The translations under genes were made by a program, and so were the position numbers. From NCBI GenBank assembly GCA_013397455.1, contig VYZB01000040.1, forward strand, positions 1,663,717-1,727,716: DNA of 64,000 nt, in the 5' to 3' direction. The notes under the pieces are model-generated. The model was not told the DNA's origin and ran no database searches. It saw nothing but the letters and a program-made list of their open reading frames with translations. This DNA comes from Crotophaga sulcirostris. Its lineage: Eukaryota; Chordata; Aves; Cuculiformes; Crotophagidae. Shown here one piece after another: positions 51,721 through 64,000 of this stretch; within the stretch, counting starts at the first letter, position 1, and each line of letters opens with the position of its first letter.

Positions 51721-54700
51721 ATAGTAACTTATCTATTCCGTTCTCTTATTTCTTTCTTCATGCTTTCAGGTTTTCCTTCCATTTCAATGCATTCCTGCAA
51801 AAGAAGAAAACTCGTCCTAAGCCTTTCTCTTGACAGATGCTAAGCAGTGCTTAAATCACATAATCCAGATTCTGCCAAAAGTTTTTGGTAACTGCCAACC
51901 AATGAAGGACTTCATAGTTTGAGCATTTTGCAAAGATAACAACCACTGGATCAGTCATTTGCACCGTGCCAGGAAAATACTATGTTGTTTTTTTACTAGG
52001 GGCATTTTCTCTGAAAGATTTTTATGATGGTTTAATTTAAATTTAGGAGGCAGTCCAGTTGTGTCTCCCTTTAAAAACTATGTGTGTATGGAAATAGCTA
52101 ATAATTAAGCAAATGAGTATAAAATGGCATCCTTTTCTATATAGGACTAAGCAGCCTGAGTTAAAGGGAACTTTTTTTTACAAGATCTTCTAAATATAAC
52201 CTTTGAGCTAGACTCTCTGGAAAGTGGTGGCAGCTCAGGCTTTTAAAATTTTGCCTGAAAGTCAATGTCTACAGAAAGCACCCTCAGGATTTTAAGAAAT
52301 ATTTATAAAGCCATCAACCCAACATCATCCTTTATTTTCAGAGATTCCGTAACTGTTTCCTTTTATACCATTTGGATTAAGGACACTCAGATTGCACCAG
52401 ACTAGGGGCTGCGTTGACAACTTGCCAGGCTCTTGAGAGCCACATGTAATTTTCAAAATATGCAGAAAATTGCATCTGGTGCTTATTTGGAACATGGCAG
52501 GTTGCATCAGTTAACCATGCAAGAGCGTTACTGTGCCCACAGAGGGACACATATTGTGACAGAGCTGTCCTGGTTATGCCAGCCTGTCCTGGGTGTCCTA
52601 AAAACCCTCTTCCTGTGTCCTGTTTTTGTAAGTGGGGATTTCTGAGTAATTTCTGAGCAGGAGACGTTGCATCATGGGATGGTGTTAGGAAATTTGTCTT
52701 AACTGCTGCAGCTGGTAGACTTCATCCCTGGCACAGCACTGTGTGCAGGATGCTCATCCAGACCTGTGCTGGACTGCCTCTTATTGAAGGTCATCAAAAT
52801 ACCTGCAGCAGCTCAGTGCCTCAGAGTATGTGGAATGAAAAGCAGCAGAGAATTCAGAAACCAAATATCACAACCAGCTCTTCTAAAAAAAAAGTAAAGA
52901 TAGTTAAGTCGTTTGTAGGTAGAGCGATAAGCTTGTCCTTGACTTTCCTGAGGCCTTGAGCCAAGACGTAGTTAAATGTATTAACAAGTCTCTAACTAGG
53001 GTTTCTGTGCAATCACTTAATGTGTTTTTAAAAGCGATAATCAGTGTTCAGAAGGACAAATTATGTGGAATGTTGTGCTAACAAGTATGTTTGCTAACAC
53101 GATGCTTTTCTCCTGTGCAGATAAGACTGAATTATATTGTTCCAGGTGGCCAGAGGAGGGAATTGTGCTGCTCCCCCTACTAAAAGCAATACTGTGGGCT
53201 GTGTTGCTTATCACCTGTGTGGCTAGGCAGGCGCCAGAGGGATGATTGATACCATTGCATCTTACATTTAGTTACCTAACAAGAAAATCATAATAATGAT
53301 TCAAAGCCTACAAACCAGGCATAACACTTCTTTGCATATGCATGTCACCTTGTGCTTTGTGCTTCTGGTCTGCGTATGGCATGGCCTGAATGAGTCCCTG
53401 AGCAAAAGCTGCAGAATAAATAATAAGTAACAAAAATGGAAGTCATTGGAATGAATGTGGTCCTATGTTATTAATACTTACAGGTTACCCAAAGAAATTC
53501 AAGAAAGAATAAAGAAAATAAATACTGCCATGGAATAATTCATATTAGCCTGTTTTCTAGCCCAATCCAGTAGACCATAGCAACAAAATGGAGGCCTTTT
53601 GTCTTATTTCTGAGGCAGCACAGTGCTTTCAGTGTCTGTCTTCTTGTCTTTCTCACATGGCAAGGATCCTTCATTGACAGAGTAGGAGCCAAAGGTTTTT
53701 TTCTTCCAGGCTTTTGGCAGGAATCTCTGAAGATATTTTTGTGCATGTTTTTGCAGCCAGGGATATTGCTAGGACTGGGGCTTACCTCAGGCAATTAATC
53801 CTCTTCTTCATCGAGGCCTGGAAAGTGAGTCAGTGGTTGAGGTCTTCACTGTTGTACTCGATGTGGTTTCTTGAAAATTGTTGGCCAAAGACTTTTGCAT
53901 TTCCAATGAAGAATATAGGCAGTGTCTCATGCTGTGTGATAGGTAGGTGGTTGGTATAGATGTTCCTGTGATCTCTTTTGACTTTCAGCTGAAACATTTA
54001 AATGTAGAGGTTATGCAGGAAAGGCCAATCTCATGCCACAGGATTTTCTGTGGTAGCCTCAGGAGAGGAGCCATTCAACTTCCATGTACAAAGATTTTTA
54101 TGATTGTAGAGCAGCAAAGTGAGGCCACTGTTGTCTGCTACAAAATGCAGTAGCTGCCTTTGCAGTTTATAAAGAAACTTGATCAGGAGCAATATTTGTG
54201 GTTTAAAATGGCTGAAGTCAAGTTGGAGATTTCACTGAAAGCTACAGAAGTGGAAAAGCTGATTTTCCACAAGGTTTCTTTGCTGAAACAGTCATCTAAT
54301 AAAAGTGGTATCAGCCAAGGCTGTGTCCAGGAAGCCAAATGAATGTTGCCTTTACCTAGGAATCATTTTCTTTGTGTGAATCTCTGCTGGGACTTTCTTG
54401 TATAGAAAATAAATCTCAAACCCAGCTGCTCAGCTGGAATAAATAGATTTTACTGGCAGGATTTTGTCCATATGATAATTTTCTGTGTCTGTTTGTTTGA
54501 GCAAGGAAGGGTCTGGCAATAAAACTATGTGAGTATAACATTTCTAGGGTAGATGAGGCATCAGTAAAGAGGCAGGCTGGATTATGTTTGCTAAGTGGAT
54601 CGAGCATGGCAGGCAGGTCGCACTTCCCTTTAGAAGTCTTTCCCCATGTACAGGACTGTCCTGTCTTGCAAATGCTTTTCAGATGTCTTTCAAACATGGA

Positions 54701-57700
54701 CTGTTTTTCAAAGGAAGAAAGATCAGGCATTTCTAATACTATGCCCACGCTTGCTACGTGGATCTCAGCGTGAAATTTGATTTTGCTGAGTTGATGTTCC
54801 TCACCTGGATGTTAGCTCTCCCTTCTTACTGTTGCTCTGTTCACTCTGTCCTAGACTTTCCACTCATTTTGTACTTGCCTTTCCCCTTCAGTGCCTTGAG
54901 TTTGCCATTTATTGACCAACAAACAGGTGATCAAAAGAATGAGGAGGCCTCATCAGTTTGCATTCACTTTTAATTAAATGCTCTCATTAGACACTCCTGG
55001 AGTCTCAACAAGGCAGAGATAATCAGTGAGTCACCGAGGGAAGTGCTAATGCACTTTGCAGTCATTGCAGGCAGTGGGAATATTGTGGAGATCCTCTGGA
55101 CTGTATAGGAAACCTAGAAATGTTGTAGTGTAAAGGAGCTGGGTCATACATCCTCTGGTGGGGAAAAAGAAGTTGCCTTCAGATTAATGATAAATGAAGA
55201 AGATTTGTGAAAGGTTGTTGAACTATGTACTGTGGATTAGTGCAGAAACATGCCCTTTCTTGTTATTTTTTTTTTATTATTATTTTTCCCTTTTTGAGAA
55301 GAATTCCACTGAGTGCTGGGACTAAGTCTGATTTCACCAGCCTTTCTGGAATACACAATGCATAGCTCAGCCTCTTTGGTACACTGCATATGAAAATACA
55401 GGGCTAATGCACTGGCTCCCTTCCGTGCCAGCAGGATCTTTGCTGGGTAAACTGAAGCATAAGCTAAGATCTTGTTGATGGCATGAATAGGGCTCCTTGC
55501 CATTCAACAGAACTTCTCCGAAGGCAGATTAGCCAATCAGCGTCTGAACATGTTTTCAGTAGAGGGAGAATGCACCAGAGGGACTGTAAACATTCACATT
55601 TGTTCCTCTTCAAAGAGATGGTTCTGCCCTCATTGCTTCCCCTCTCCCCTCTGCCCGGCTCCAACCCTACCCTATTTAGACTCATGATTTACTGGGCTTC
55701 CTTGAACTCTGACCTGTGTCAATAGGACCATGATGTAAACATCTTCCTGTGGCTAGAAAGCCATGACCTGTAGAAGCAGGTGGGGGATGAGAGTGGGGTT
55801 GTGGGGGGAATCAGGTCATGTGTTCAACCCTATTTTTGGCCCAGGGCCTTATTATGAAGCCTACTGTTCCTTGCTCTCTGGAGCAGCAAGAGCCAAAGCC
55901 TGTAGAAGTCGAGAGAAGCCTTTCTGTTGACTTGAATGCTCTTTGGATCAGGCCATATGTTTGCTGTGCAAACTGGAAGATGGCCCTCATAAAACCCATG
56001 AAATGAAAGAGAAAGATTTCCCTCCAGGCACATGGAGGTCCTGCTCTGTGGGTGATCTTTCTTTGCGAATGAAAGCAGATACGCGGTTCCTTGTGTAAGA
56101 TGTGCTGCACAACAAAAGAGAAGCTGGCGTTGTGAAAGACAGGCAGGAAAGTATCTGGCTCCAGACACGTAGGCATAGCTCAGCGTTTAGCCCACGAGGG
56201 CAGGATTTTTTTGTGTTTTGTTGTTCTCATCGGTGCAACTGCCAGTGTCAAACTTCATTCCATCTGGGAGGATGCAATGTACTTCTCTGGGAAGCGGGAG
56301 TGGAAGGCAAGTGGGTGCAGAGAAATGTTGGTTTTGTGCAACTCCTGAAGGTTATTTGGAAGGAGTCAAGTTGTCAATCAGTGGTTATAGTGTTCCTTCC
56401 AACCTGGATTGTGGAAATGCCAGAAGTGCAACTCACTTTTCTGCAGTGTTTAGTTTGAAGTCAGGTTTCAGCCTGGCTGCAGGACCTGTGTGACTATCAC
56501 TGACTGTTTTTTATTATTTACTTATGAAGATGAACCTTAAAATTGTTGTGGGTGCTCTGTGTGCTTGCTCTTCTACCTGAGAACAGCTAGGTTTTTTTTA
56601 GGACTGCATCTGTTTCTGATACTTTTGTATTTGTAACATGACTTTCTCCAAGAGCCATTTATGGTGCCAGTATTACATATGTGAAATGAGATCTTAAGCT
56701 GAAAAACTTGGATAGAAAAGTTGCTGTGAGAAACCCAGATACTATGTTATTTCTCCCCCCCAAAAAATTGTCTCTCTGGTAAAAGCAAGACAGTGGAAAC
56801 CGAAATATTGACCTGAGCTCAACTTCTGCTGAGCTTCTCTACAGACAAAATTCAAATAAAAAATGCATGGATAAATAGGTTTTCTTGGATTTCACTGGAA
56901 CTCTAAAATAATTGACCTTAGTTTATTGTCAGCTTCCCAACTTCAGACAGGTAAAATGATTTTGTGTTTCAGTAGGCTGAATGCTTTTGGAAAGAGTGCT
57001 GCAGACAGTGGGGACCTGACAAAGGTTTTTTTGAGGCACTCTCACAACATCAGTGTTAATCAACATTTCCATAAATAGCCTCTATCATCAAACTGTGACA
57101 TCAGCTTTCTTGGAAAGTTCGAAAATACTTCAAGACAGTTTTTGGAGTAGAGTAAGGACTTCCTACCCCTTTGAATGCATTTTTAGTTTGGCTCAGATGG
57201 TGGGTGAAAGTTTAGGTCAGCACTTGTGTTTTGTGTTCGTAGACAGCTGATGATATTTGCTAATCTACTCAAAATAAAGCTGAGGCAGAAGGCTGAGTCT
57301 GAATGCTCCTGTATTTTCATGCCAGTAAGATCCTAGTGAATTTACAGCGAAATTGAACTAACCAAAAATCCCAGGCTTTTGATGACCATTGCTCATGTGA
57401 TCACCATTTAATGAGCTACTCCTCATCAGCTAAGGTGTGGTAGCTGAAATGGCATTCTTATACCGTGGCGTTCTCAGCAGTTTAGATTTCCATATTTAAT
57501 TTGCTGTTGGGGCAGACAGTGATTATTTACTGTGACAAAGAGATGGTTGGGACAGAGACAGCAGCTCCACTGTCTTTGATTGTGAGCCTTTGTGCTAAAA
57601 GGGAGCCAGAGTTCTCCTCTTCCGACTTTCAATATCCTAAGCCATAAGCAAGATGCCATGTGTGGAGAAGGTGAAAAGCAAGTAGGAGTGTCACTGCCTG

Positions 57701-60540
57701 TCAGTGTCAAGATTATGCATCCCTGTGGACTCTAACATCAGAAAAACCTCCCAGCAGAAATGTGTGGAAGGCATTAGAGGGCTGGGACTGGGACGGGATT
57801 ACAGACACGAGCGGTCACGTGGAAGGCAGTAGAAAAGAAGCGTGGAAGGGGGATACAAAGAAAGAGGGTAGACAGGCATGTGGTAATGCAGTGTGAAGAG
57901 CAGAGGCATTTTAGCTAGGTGCACAAGTGGGACTTGTTCACTGTTCCTTAGTTACAGAGTTTGGCTGTACGGCAGAAAGATGAGAGTTTGCACAAACACC
58001 CGGGGAAGAGCAACTGTTTTGGACAAAAGACACTGGAACCTCTAGTGACCTAGAGAGGAGCCTGCAAATAGCATTATATTGGCATGCACAGCATGTAATA
58101 ACAATTCCTGAGAGTCCTAGATCTTGTTTATTGGGTGGGGCATTTTTCCTCTTTCTGCCTATCTCTATAGTGTATATGAACCACAGCTGTTGACAAGGAA
58201 AATATGCAGTTGCTCTGCAGCAGCAAGAAGGAAAAATAAATCATCGTCCCCCACACCCCTTCTGTTGCTATTGACTTAGCAGTGACTATACTAAGGTTAA
58301 AACCACACAGAGCTTGCATGTGTAAATGACAAGGAATTTGCTCTGAACTGAACCACGCTGCTGTTCACAACAGATAAATTCTCTCTTATTTGTACTTGTG
58401 TTCCCCTCGCAAGCAGCTTGGCCCTATGGTAGAATGTCTATGATGGTTATTTCAGCAAAGTTGCTCCTATTTTGTGCCAGCGCAAAGCTCAGAGAGAACA
58501 GCTCTACCAGGAGTTTCACTACAAGAGTGGTAAGGTCTAGGCATTGGATTTATTGTCTAGAGCAGAGCCCCAGAGGGAGTTAATTGTCCTCTGTGCGTCT
58601 GAGGGTGGAATTTGCTTAATGATGAATTTGTTCAATGATGTAGTGCTTTTTATACCAGAGCTCTCCCTCTGCCCCTCTTGGCTCTCCCAGCAGACATAGC
58701 TGCTCATACTCCCCAAACAAACTTGAGCAGATAGTGAAATTTGCCCCAGAAGGCATGCATATTTTTGTGAATAGATCAGATGTGACCGGGGCACAATTTC
58801 AGTTTGTCATGGACAGATCTTCCTCTTATTTATCCTATAGATGCTCCTCATTAATGGTGTTACATTCATTTACACTAACTGACAGTGTAGCCCTATATTT
58901 TAGATCACTTTTGGGATATATACTTTTGTTCTTTTTTTGAAGCCTTCTGCCCTCAGGCTCTTATTCTGCCTGGCAAATGAATATTTCAAAAAGACACCCA
59001 AAGCCAATCTCTATGTCCTGCGGTGAATGCAAGACTGAATGTATTCATTCTTACTTGTCACTCTAAAATATGTCTTCCTGATTAAGTTAGTGGACAAGAG
59101 CTAGTCACACACTACAATATGATACAAAGAATGTAAAGATCCACACTCTGCTCCCTGTGACCTTTCCTCCTTCATTATCAAATTTTTTATGGTGTTTTTG
59201 TTGTTGTTGTTAAATACCTTCTGTCTTGAGAACTTCTCTTCCTTTGGCTAATCCTGCTGACTTCTGTGTGAACAGATCAGACGTAGGCAAGGACAAAATT
59301 CCAGTCCATCTTGCACAGACAGCACATATTTCTGGTCTGCAGAAACTGTTTGTATCAGAGAAAGCACACAGAGGCCATGGATAAAATCTGGATTCACTGT
59401 ACTACACATTGTACAGCAAATTTGGTGTCATTGGCCTACACTGCCTTTTATTTGCCTGTTAAGCCTTTAAAATCAAATAGCTTCACGGATTTCAAACCAT
59501 CCAGTCTCCACTCTCCAGCTGGAAGACTGAAACTGGATTATAGGATAATCTCAAATGTCATCACAATTGCTACCTACGCTACATTAGTTCCTTTTGTTTG
59601 GAAAAATGGTGAAATATTTGCATTTGATTATTAGGGTTTTGCTTTTTTTTTTTTTAAGAAAGTCTGGTTAAACATCGCTACCTGCAAAGATTAAAGGTAA
59701 TGAAAAATGACAAGTCTAGGAATCCATGAAAGATTTGCTGTGAAAAGACAGCTGACTTCTTCAGTCCCATATTACAGCTCTAAGTTTATATATGTGCCCA
59801 GGAAAAGGTTGGAACATTGTTTACTTAAGAGCTTGAAGATGCTGCTGAATGAAACATAAAAAAATTATACTGTCACAAGTTCTCATTTGGCATTTGCAAA
59901 CTTCCAGAAGTGTTTTCTCCTGCTCTCATAATTGGTTTTGGCTCACTTTTGTACTTTTTTTTCTTCATTTTTTCTGTTTCTTTTGAGCCATGACATCAAG
60001 TATGGACCAAGAATGCTATCTCAGATACTATTGTGTGTACAGTCAAATCACCTATCTACTTCTACTTCTATGTAGTGTTCTCCTTGCATCTAAATAATTC
60101 ATTAGCTGTTTTCACCACAGATTTTACCTGACAGTTCACGTTAAGCTGGTTGTCTTGAAGTCTTTACTTGTGAAGACTGAGTCTCAGAGCCTGAAGCTTT
60201 GTACTCTTCCAACTTCAAATATATACATACTGCATCGACCTATTCGATGGATGATGTAGTTTGTGCTCTAACAGTCATCTCTCTTCTCAGGATATTCAGT
60301 CTCCACAGTTTGCTTTTACTTCTGTCTTTTCTGTGCTACTGCTTATGTTTTTTCCTTCCCGTACACCAACAGGCTTATCCTGAACTGCAAATGGATTTTA
60401 AAATGATGATTTATTGATTTTGGCTTGGTGACTCCCTGGTATTTCACTCCTTTAACTTGAGTGTTTTTGCAGGCTGGGTTTTTTAAGACTAATGACTTTC
60501 TTTGTCATCAGTCTTCTCCTTGCTTTTCAGGGAACCAGTA
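51721..60540. other. FGFRL1: Intronic stretch without recognised features
   Basis: It is mostly unique, AT-leaning sequence with a few T-rich tracts (around 55.26 and 59.2 kb). No exon, RNA gene or named repeat could be supported by eye. Open frames are short and overlap on both strands. Confidence 0.5.
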
Positions 60541-60572
60541 TATATTTATCTATCTATCTATATATATATATG
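60541..60572. repeat. Microsatellite: TATC units followed by TA units
   Basis: Three TATC units (60547-60558) run into about six TA units. It is a short compound microsatellite and likely length-variable. Confidence 0.85.
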
Positions 60573-60703
60573 TGCTTTTTCTTAATGTTGTAGTGTTACT
60601 TTCACACATCATTTTAGCCAAGACAGATTTTTTTGCCAGTAGGAATTTCAGGGTAGTGGGATATGTAAATACACGTAAATACTGCAAGTAATCCCTGGGA
60701 AGC

Positions 60704-60726
60704 TTTTTTTTTTTGAAAAAAAAAAA
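60704..60726. repeat. T11-G-A11 palindrome
   Basis: Eleven T residues, one G and eleven A residues form a perfect inverted repeat with a single-base centre. It may be a cruciform-prone tract or two A-tails joined tail to tail; no retroelement body is visible on either side. Confidence 0.85.
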
Positions 60727-61599
60727 GAAACCAACAAACAACAAACCCCACCTATGTTGTGACAGGAGCCTCAAGGAGCAGTCATTGTCTTCACTAATGG
60801 CAGAGGACATCTGCAATGAAAACAGTTGCTCTGTGAAAAACCCTCATGATCATCCCATCCTTAACTCACTGGACTGCACTTGCTGTAGGAAAAAGTTGTA
60901 AATCTCTCTTCCTCCTTCACATGGTCTGCAAATGTTGTTTGTCCTAGTTACCCAGTGCCATATGGCACAGCCATTCTAATCCCTCAGCCCTTCCAGACTC
61001 TCTCTTCAGAGGATGTTTCAGCAGATCCTGTGGGGAGGATAACTGCTGGCAACTTCCTGATCACCCAAAGTTATCCAATGTGCACCTTCTTCTGCATCTT
61101 TCTGTTTCTGTTGAATCATCAGATATTAAAAATGTAATCTGAAGCTAAAAGTAAAAGCCAATTTAGATTCTTCTTTTGTGAAGAGTAAGACATACATACC
61201 CTTTTAGCTTGGCCACACCTGTGTATGACTCCCTGGTTTCACTGCAGTGAAAAAAAAATAACTGCCTAATCTTCTTTAATGAGGAAGCTGACCAAAGTGT
61301 ACCTGTGGTTTTATTAAATGTACCATGCAGAAAGGATAAAAGGGAACATAGAGGAGGAGAGTTTTGCTGGAATCATGGTCCGTTTGTTGGCCAGTGGGGC
61401 ATGCTGTATTTTCCATTTCTCACGTTGCCAGTAGGCTCATGAGTAATCGTGTGGTAAGGGAAATAAAGGTTCTGAAAAGAGTGCAGAGGGTGAATGTGTT
61501 GAGGTTTAATGAATGCCACGCTCTGGTCCAGGTGCTTGTTCCCAGCAAAGTGTCCGTGTGGCACTTATTAGAGTTGCTAGCACTTGCTCAAGGTGCCAG

Positions 61600-61960
61600 A
61601 AAATAAAAACAGACGCTGACACGTAGCGGGCACAGAATGAGATTGCAGCAACGCAGATGCAAGGTTGGATTTCACGCTCCGGTGTTTGTTAACATGGCGC
61701 AAGGGGGATCGGTTTCAGAGAGGCCGACTGGGCTACTCTCCAAATGAGGCGTTCCACATGATTTCACATCAAACAATCACTGGAGTGACACATTTGTTGT
61801 TTCCACTCATGTGATAACGCAGCAATGTGCTAGTGCATTCATTGAGGATTTATTGATCGGGCTATTTTCCTAATGTGTTTTAAGCTGCGGTAGTACGAGT
61901 TCTGGATGGCGCGTTACCATGTTTCACTGACTTGAAGAGGCACACAACAGCCATTCGTCC
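61600..61960. promoter_or_regulatory. CpG-enriched non-repeat segment, candidate intronic regulatory element
   Basis: By hand I count about 17 CpGs in roughly 350 bp (for example GACGCTG, TAGCGGGC, CTCCGGTG, GGCGCAAG, GATCGGTT, GCCGACTG, GGCGCGTTACC), far above the surrounding intron. The segment does not resemble any repeat I know, and it carries plausible factor sites such as TGTTTGTTAAC (forkhead type), GTGATAA (GATA type) and TTATTGATC. Retained CpGs in a non-coding stretch suggest constraint or lack of methylation. No core promoter or splice site is evident. Confidence 0.35.
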
Positions 61961-62917
61961 TGATCAGTTACTGTCAAATACTTTCCTCCATGCCCAGAAA
62001 ATAACTCCTCTTGCCTGTAGGAGTAAGCGTGTGCCATGAGAATGAAGGCCAGCATGAAACATATCATTTAGTTGCCTGCCTATGAATTGTTAGCCACAGG
62101 AGAAGACCTGTTTGGTGGCGTGTCAGTGAACTAAGAGAAACTCACGTGAGACTTCTCTTCTGCATGTTTTCATACTAAATTTGGCATTTGAGCCATGTTC
62201 AGCAAAGTTCTGCTGGGGGTAGTAAACCTTGACAGCTTCTTTCGTGATCCAAGGACAGGTTCTCTGTATTGCAATGCAAGAAACCTCATGAATGTAAAAT
62301 TGACTTATGGCTTGGAGATGAAAGAAATATGCCACAAAAAAAAACCCCAAAAAAACCCTGTTGCAAAACAAGGTAATAGGAGTGTGTTTTTTCTAGTATT
62401 TAATTACATTGCTAACAAGGTGACATCTAAAGAGCCCCAACTTGAACTGGGACCCTATTTTATTAGCCTGTGTACAATGAACAGGAAGATAGTTGCTGGC
62501 TCAACCAATGAAGTTTATGAAAGCTGTTTGGAAACTTTCTCCCAGAGGTGTTTTCTAATGGAAAATGGAATTTCCGTAAAATTGTAAATCCATTAATTCA
62601 GAAAACTTCTGATTATGCCCAAAATATCAGTACTTATGTTGGGAAAATTCTGAAGAAATTTTAGTTGAGTACATGATTCAAATTAAAATATTTTGTTTTA
62701 TTGAATCTGACTCAACTTACTTTGTTTTGAGTCAGTTCAATAAGGTATTAGATTGCTTCGATTAATGCAGCAAGCACCTTCTAGCAGTTATACTTTAGTC
62801 GTACATTCTTTGCCAGGGGCTATTTTTGTAATATAAGACTTGTATCTCTTGTCCAATCTTGTTTGATCCATCTCAAGAGTCAGTCATTCTGCATACTTAT
62901 TAGAAGTATGGTCAGGA

Positions 62918-62936
62918 ACTACAGCTCCCATAAGGC
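62918..62936 (+). promoter_or_regulatory. ZNF143 (Staf)-like motif
   Basis: ACTACAGCTCCCATAAGGC closely follows the ZNF143 binding consensus ACTACAnnTCCCAnnATGC, with only the last part off. Such motifs mark many promoters but also occur inside old repeats. Confidence 0.4.
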
Positions 62937-64000
62937 AATGTGCAACAGAAGAAGGCAGTCTATGGTCAACATAGCAAGAAATTGAGCATTCTCGGCTTTT
63001 TTAATACATCAAAATAGGGTGTTGAATTTTTGAGAATATTAGCATGTTTGGTTTTTTTTATTTGACATCATGAAAATGAAACAGTTTACTGTTTTTGTCC
63101 ATTAGACAAATATTAACAGGTGTTGAGATTTTAGATAGACCCCTCTGCTTTAGTTGGTTTTGCACAGTTTTAATATACATCCTTGTGAGGTCACTGGTTT
63201 ATAGCCATGCAGTTATTTTTTCAAGTTATTTTGCACATTTTGGTCCTAAATTTTTCCATCTTCCTTTTTTAGTTCCATCAACTTAGAGGTTTGCATAGTG
63301 CTTGCGTCAGCAGTAATACATAACCAATACTGGTGTTCTAGAAAGACATTTAGCCTGAAGGAAGTGCTCTGCTAGAATCTATGTCTGGTTAAGATGGGGA
63401 AAGGATCCCTTATTTCTCTGCTGCCCAGTGTCCTCATGATACATTATGGAAAATTTGCCTTAATTCTGTTGAAGGTACATGTTTTCACAACCTGATATTG
63501 TTTAGATTCTAGCTTTTGGCTTGGGCTAACCTCTAAGTAGAGCTCTAACACACAGAAAGGGGAGAATTGATTTATGCATGTTATGTGTATAAATGCCATT
63601 CTCATTTTCTGAGTTTAAGTCAACTCTTTTTGGTGATGAGAGAATATGTTTTTAAGACATGGAGTGGAGATTAACCTGGAGATTTGAAAGATGCTGCAGT
63701 ATTTGTAAGTGATAACACTGCTGTGATCAAGCAGTTGTGGTTTTGTGTTTAAACAACCCCCTTTCTTTGTGATGTTGTGTAGTGGGTGTGGCATTGAAAA
63801 GAGGGATTTGAAGGTAAAATCCATCTCTGAAGGGAGACCTGTCTTCTAAAGCAAGGCTTGTAATCAGAGCAAGTAGGGGCAGTGATTAAACTCTACCCAC
63901 CCTGCTTTGATACCAGAAAGGGATAGCGTTACATGAGGGGTGCCCACATGAATTACTTGTGCGGCACATGAGAGAAACCTCACCCTTTCTGTCAACAAAG

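Larger units (their letters stand above)
23390..64000 (+). other. FGFRL1: FGFRL1 intron downstream of the Ig1 exon (partial, at least 40.6 kb)
   Basis: I see no exon for the linker, Ig2, Ig3 or the transmembrane/histidine-rich tail of FGFRL1 in this stretch, so the intron appears to run to the window edge. A very small linker exon could be missed by eye. The sequence carries CR1 copies, old MIR-like fragments, simple repeats and a few candidate regulatory segments, described separately. Confidence 0.7.
60727..64000. other. FGFRL1: Intronic stretch to the window edge
   Basis: No exon is recognised. It contains the CpG-enriched segment at 61.6-61.96 kb and the ZNF143-like motif at 62.92 kb, listed separately, plus an A9-CCCC-A7 run at 62336-62355. 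Confidence 0.5.

Overview
The window is vertebrate genomic DNA, almost certainly from a bird. It has no bacterial-style gene packing, it contains one clean exon bounded by GT-AG splice sites, and its recognisable mobile DNA is mostly CR1 (chicken repeat 1) LINE fragments plus very old CR1/L3-, MIR- and L2-like remnants at low density. That repeat profile is typical of avian genomes. I cannot name the species.

The only gene I can support is FGFRL1 (fibroblast growth factor receptor-like 1), on the + strand. It is represented by a single 273-bp, phase 1-1 exon at 23117-23389 that encodes the first (N-terminal) immunoglobulin domain. The rest of the window reads as intron: at least 23.1 kb upstream (the signal-peptide exon is not seen) and at least 40.6 kb downstream (the exons for Ig2, Ig3 and the transmembrane/tail region are not seen). 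The open frames elsewhere are short, overlap on both strands and look like chance.

Layout: 1-150 is a minus-strand CR1 fragment cut by the window edge. 6.1-7.3 kb is a purine-rich block made of an old interspersed repeat joined to an old CR1-like fragment. 10.5-11 kb holds a GATTA motif cluster and an exon-like open frame. 16.1-16.4 kb is an old L3/CR1-like fragment. 18570-18785 is a near-perfect 3 x 72-bp minisatellite. 19.6-19.7 kb is a small CpG cluster. 23.1 kb is the FGFRL1 exon. 26.1-26.7 kb holds MIR-like pieces. 38.5-38.96 kb is a CpG-enriched, exon-like segment ending in a consensus donor, with a CTCF-like site 380 bp downstream. 40.1 kb and 44.0-44.3 kb are CR1 3' ends in opposite orientations. 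48.98 and 51.6 kb are further old repeats. 60.5-60.7 kb holds simple repeats. 61.6-61.96 kb is a CpG-enriched non-repeat segment that may be a regulatory element. 62.92 kb has a ZNF143-like motif.

I found no convincing undescribed biological system. The points most worth checking are the exon-like island at 38.5 kb, the CpG-rich block at 61.6 kb, the likely polymorphic 72-bp minisatellite and the large size of the introns around the Ig1 exon.
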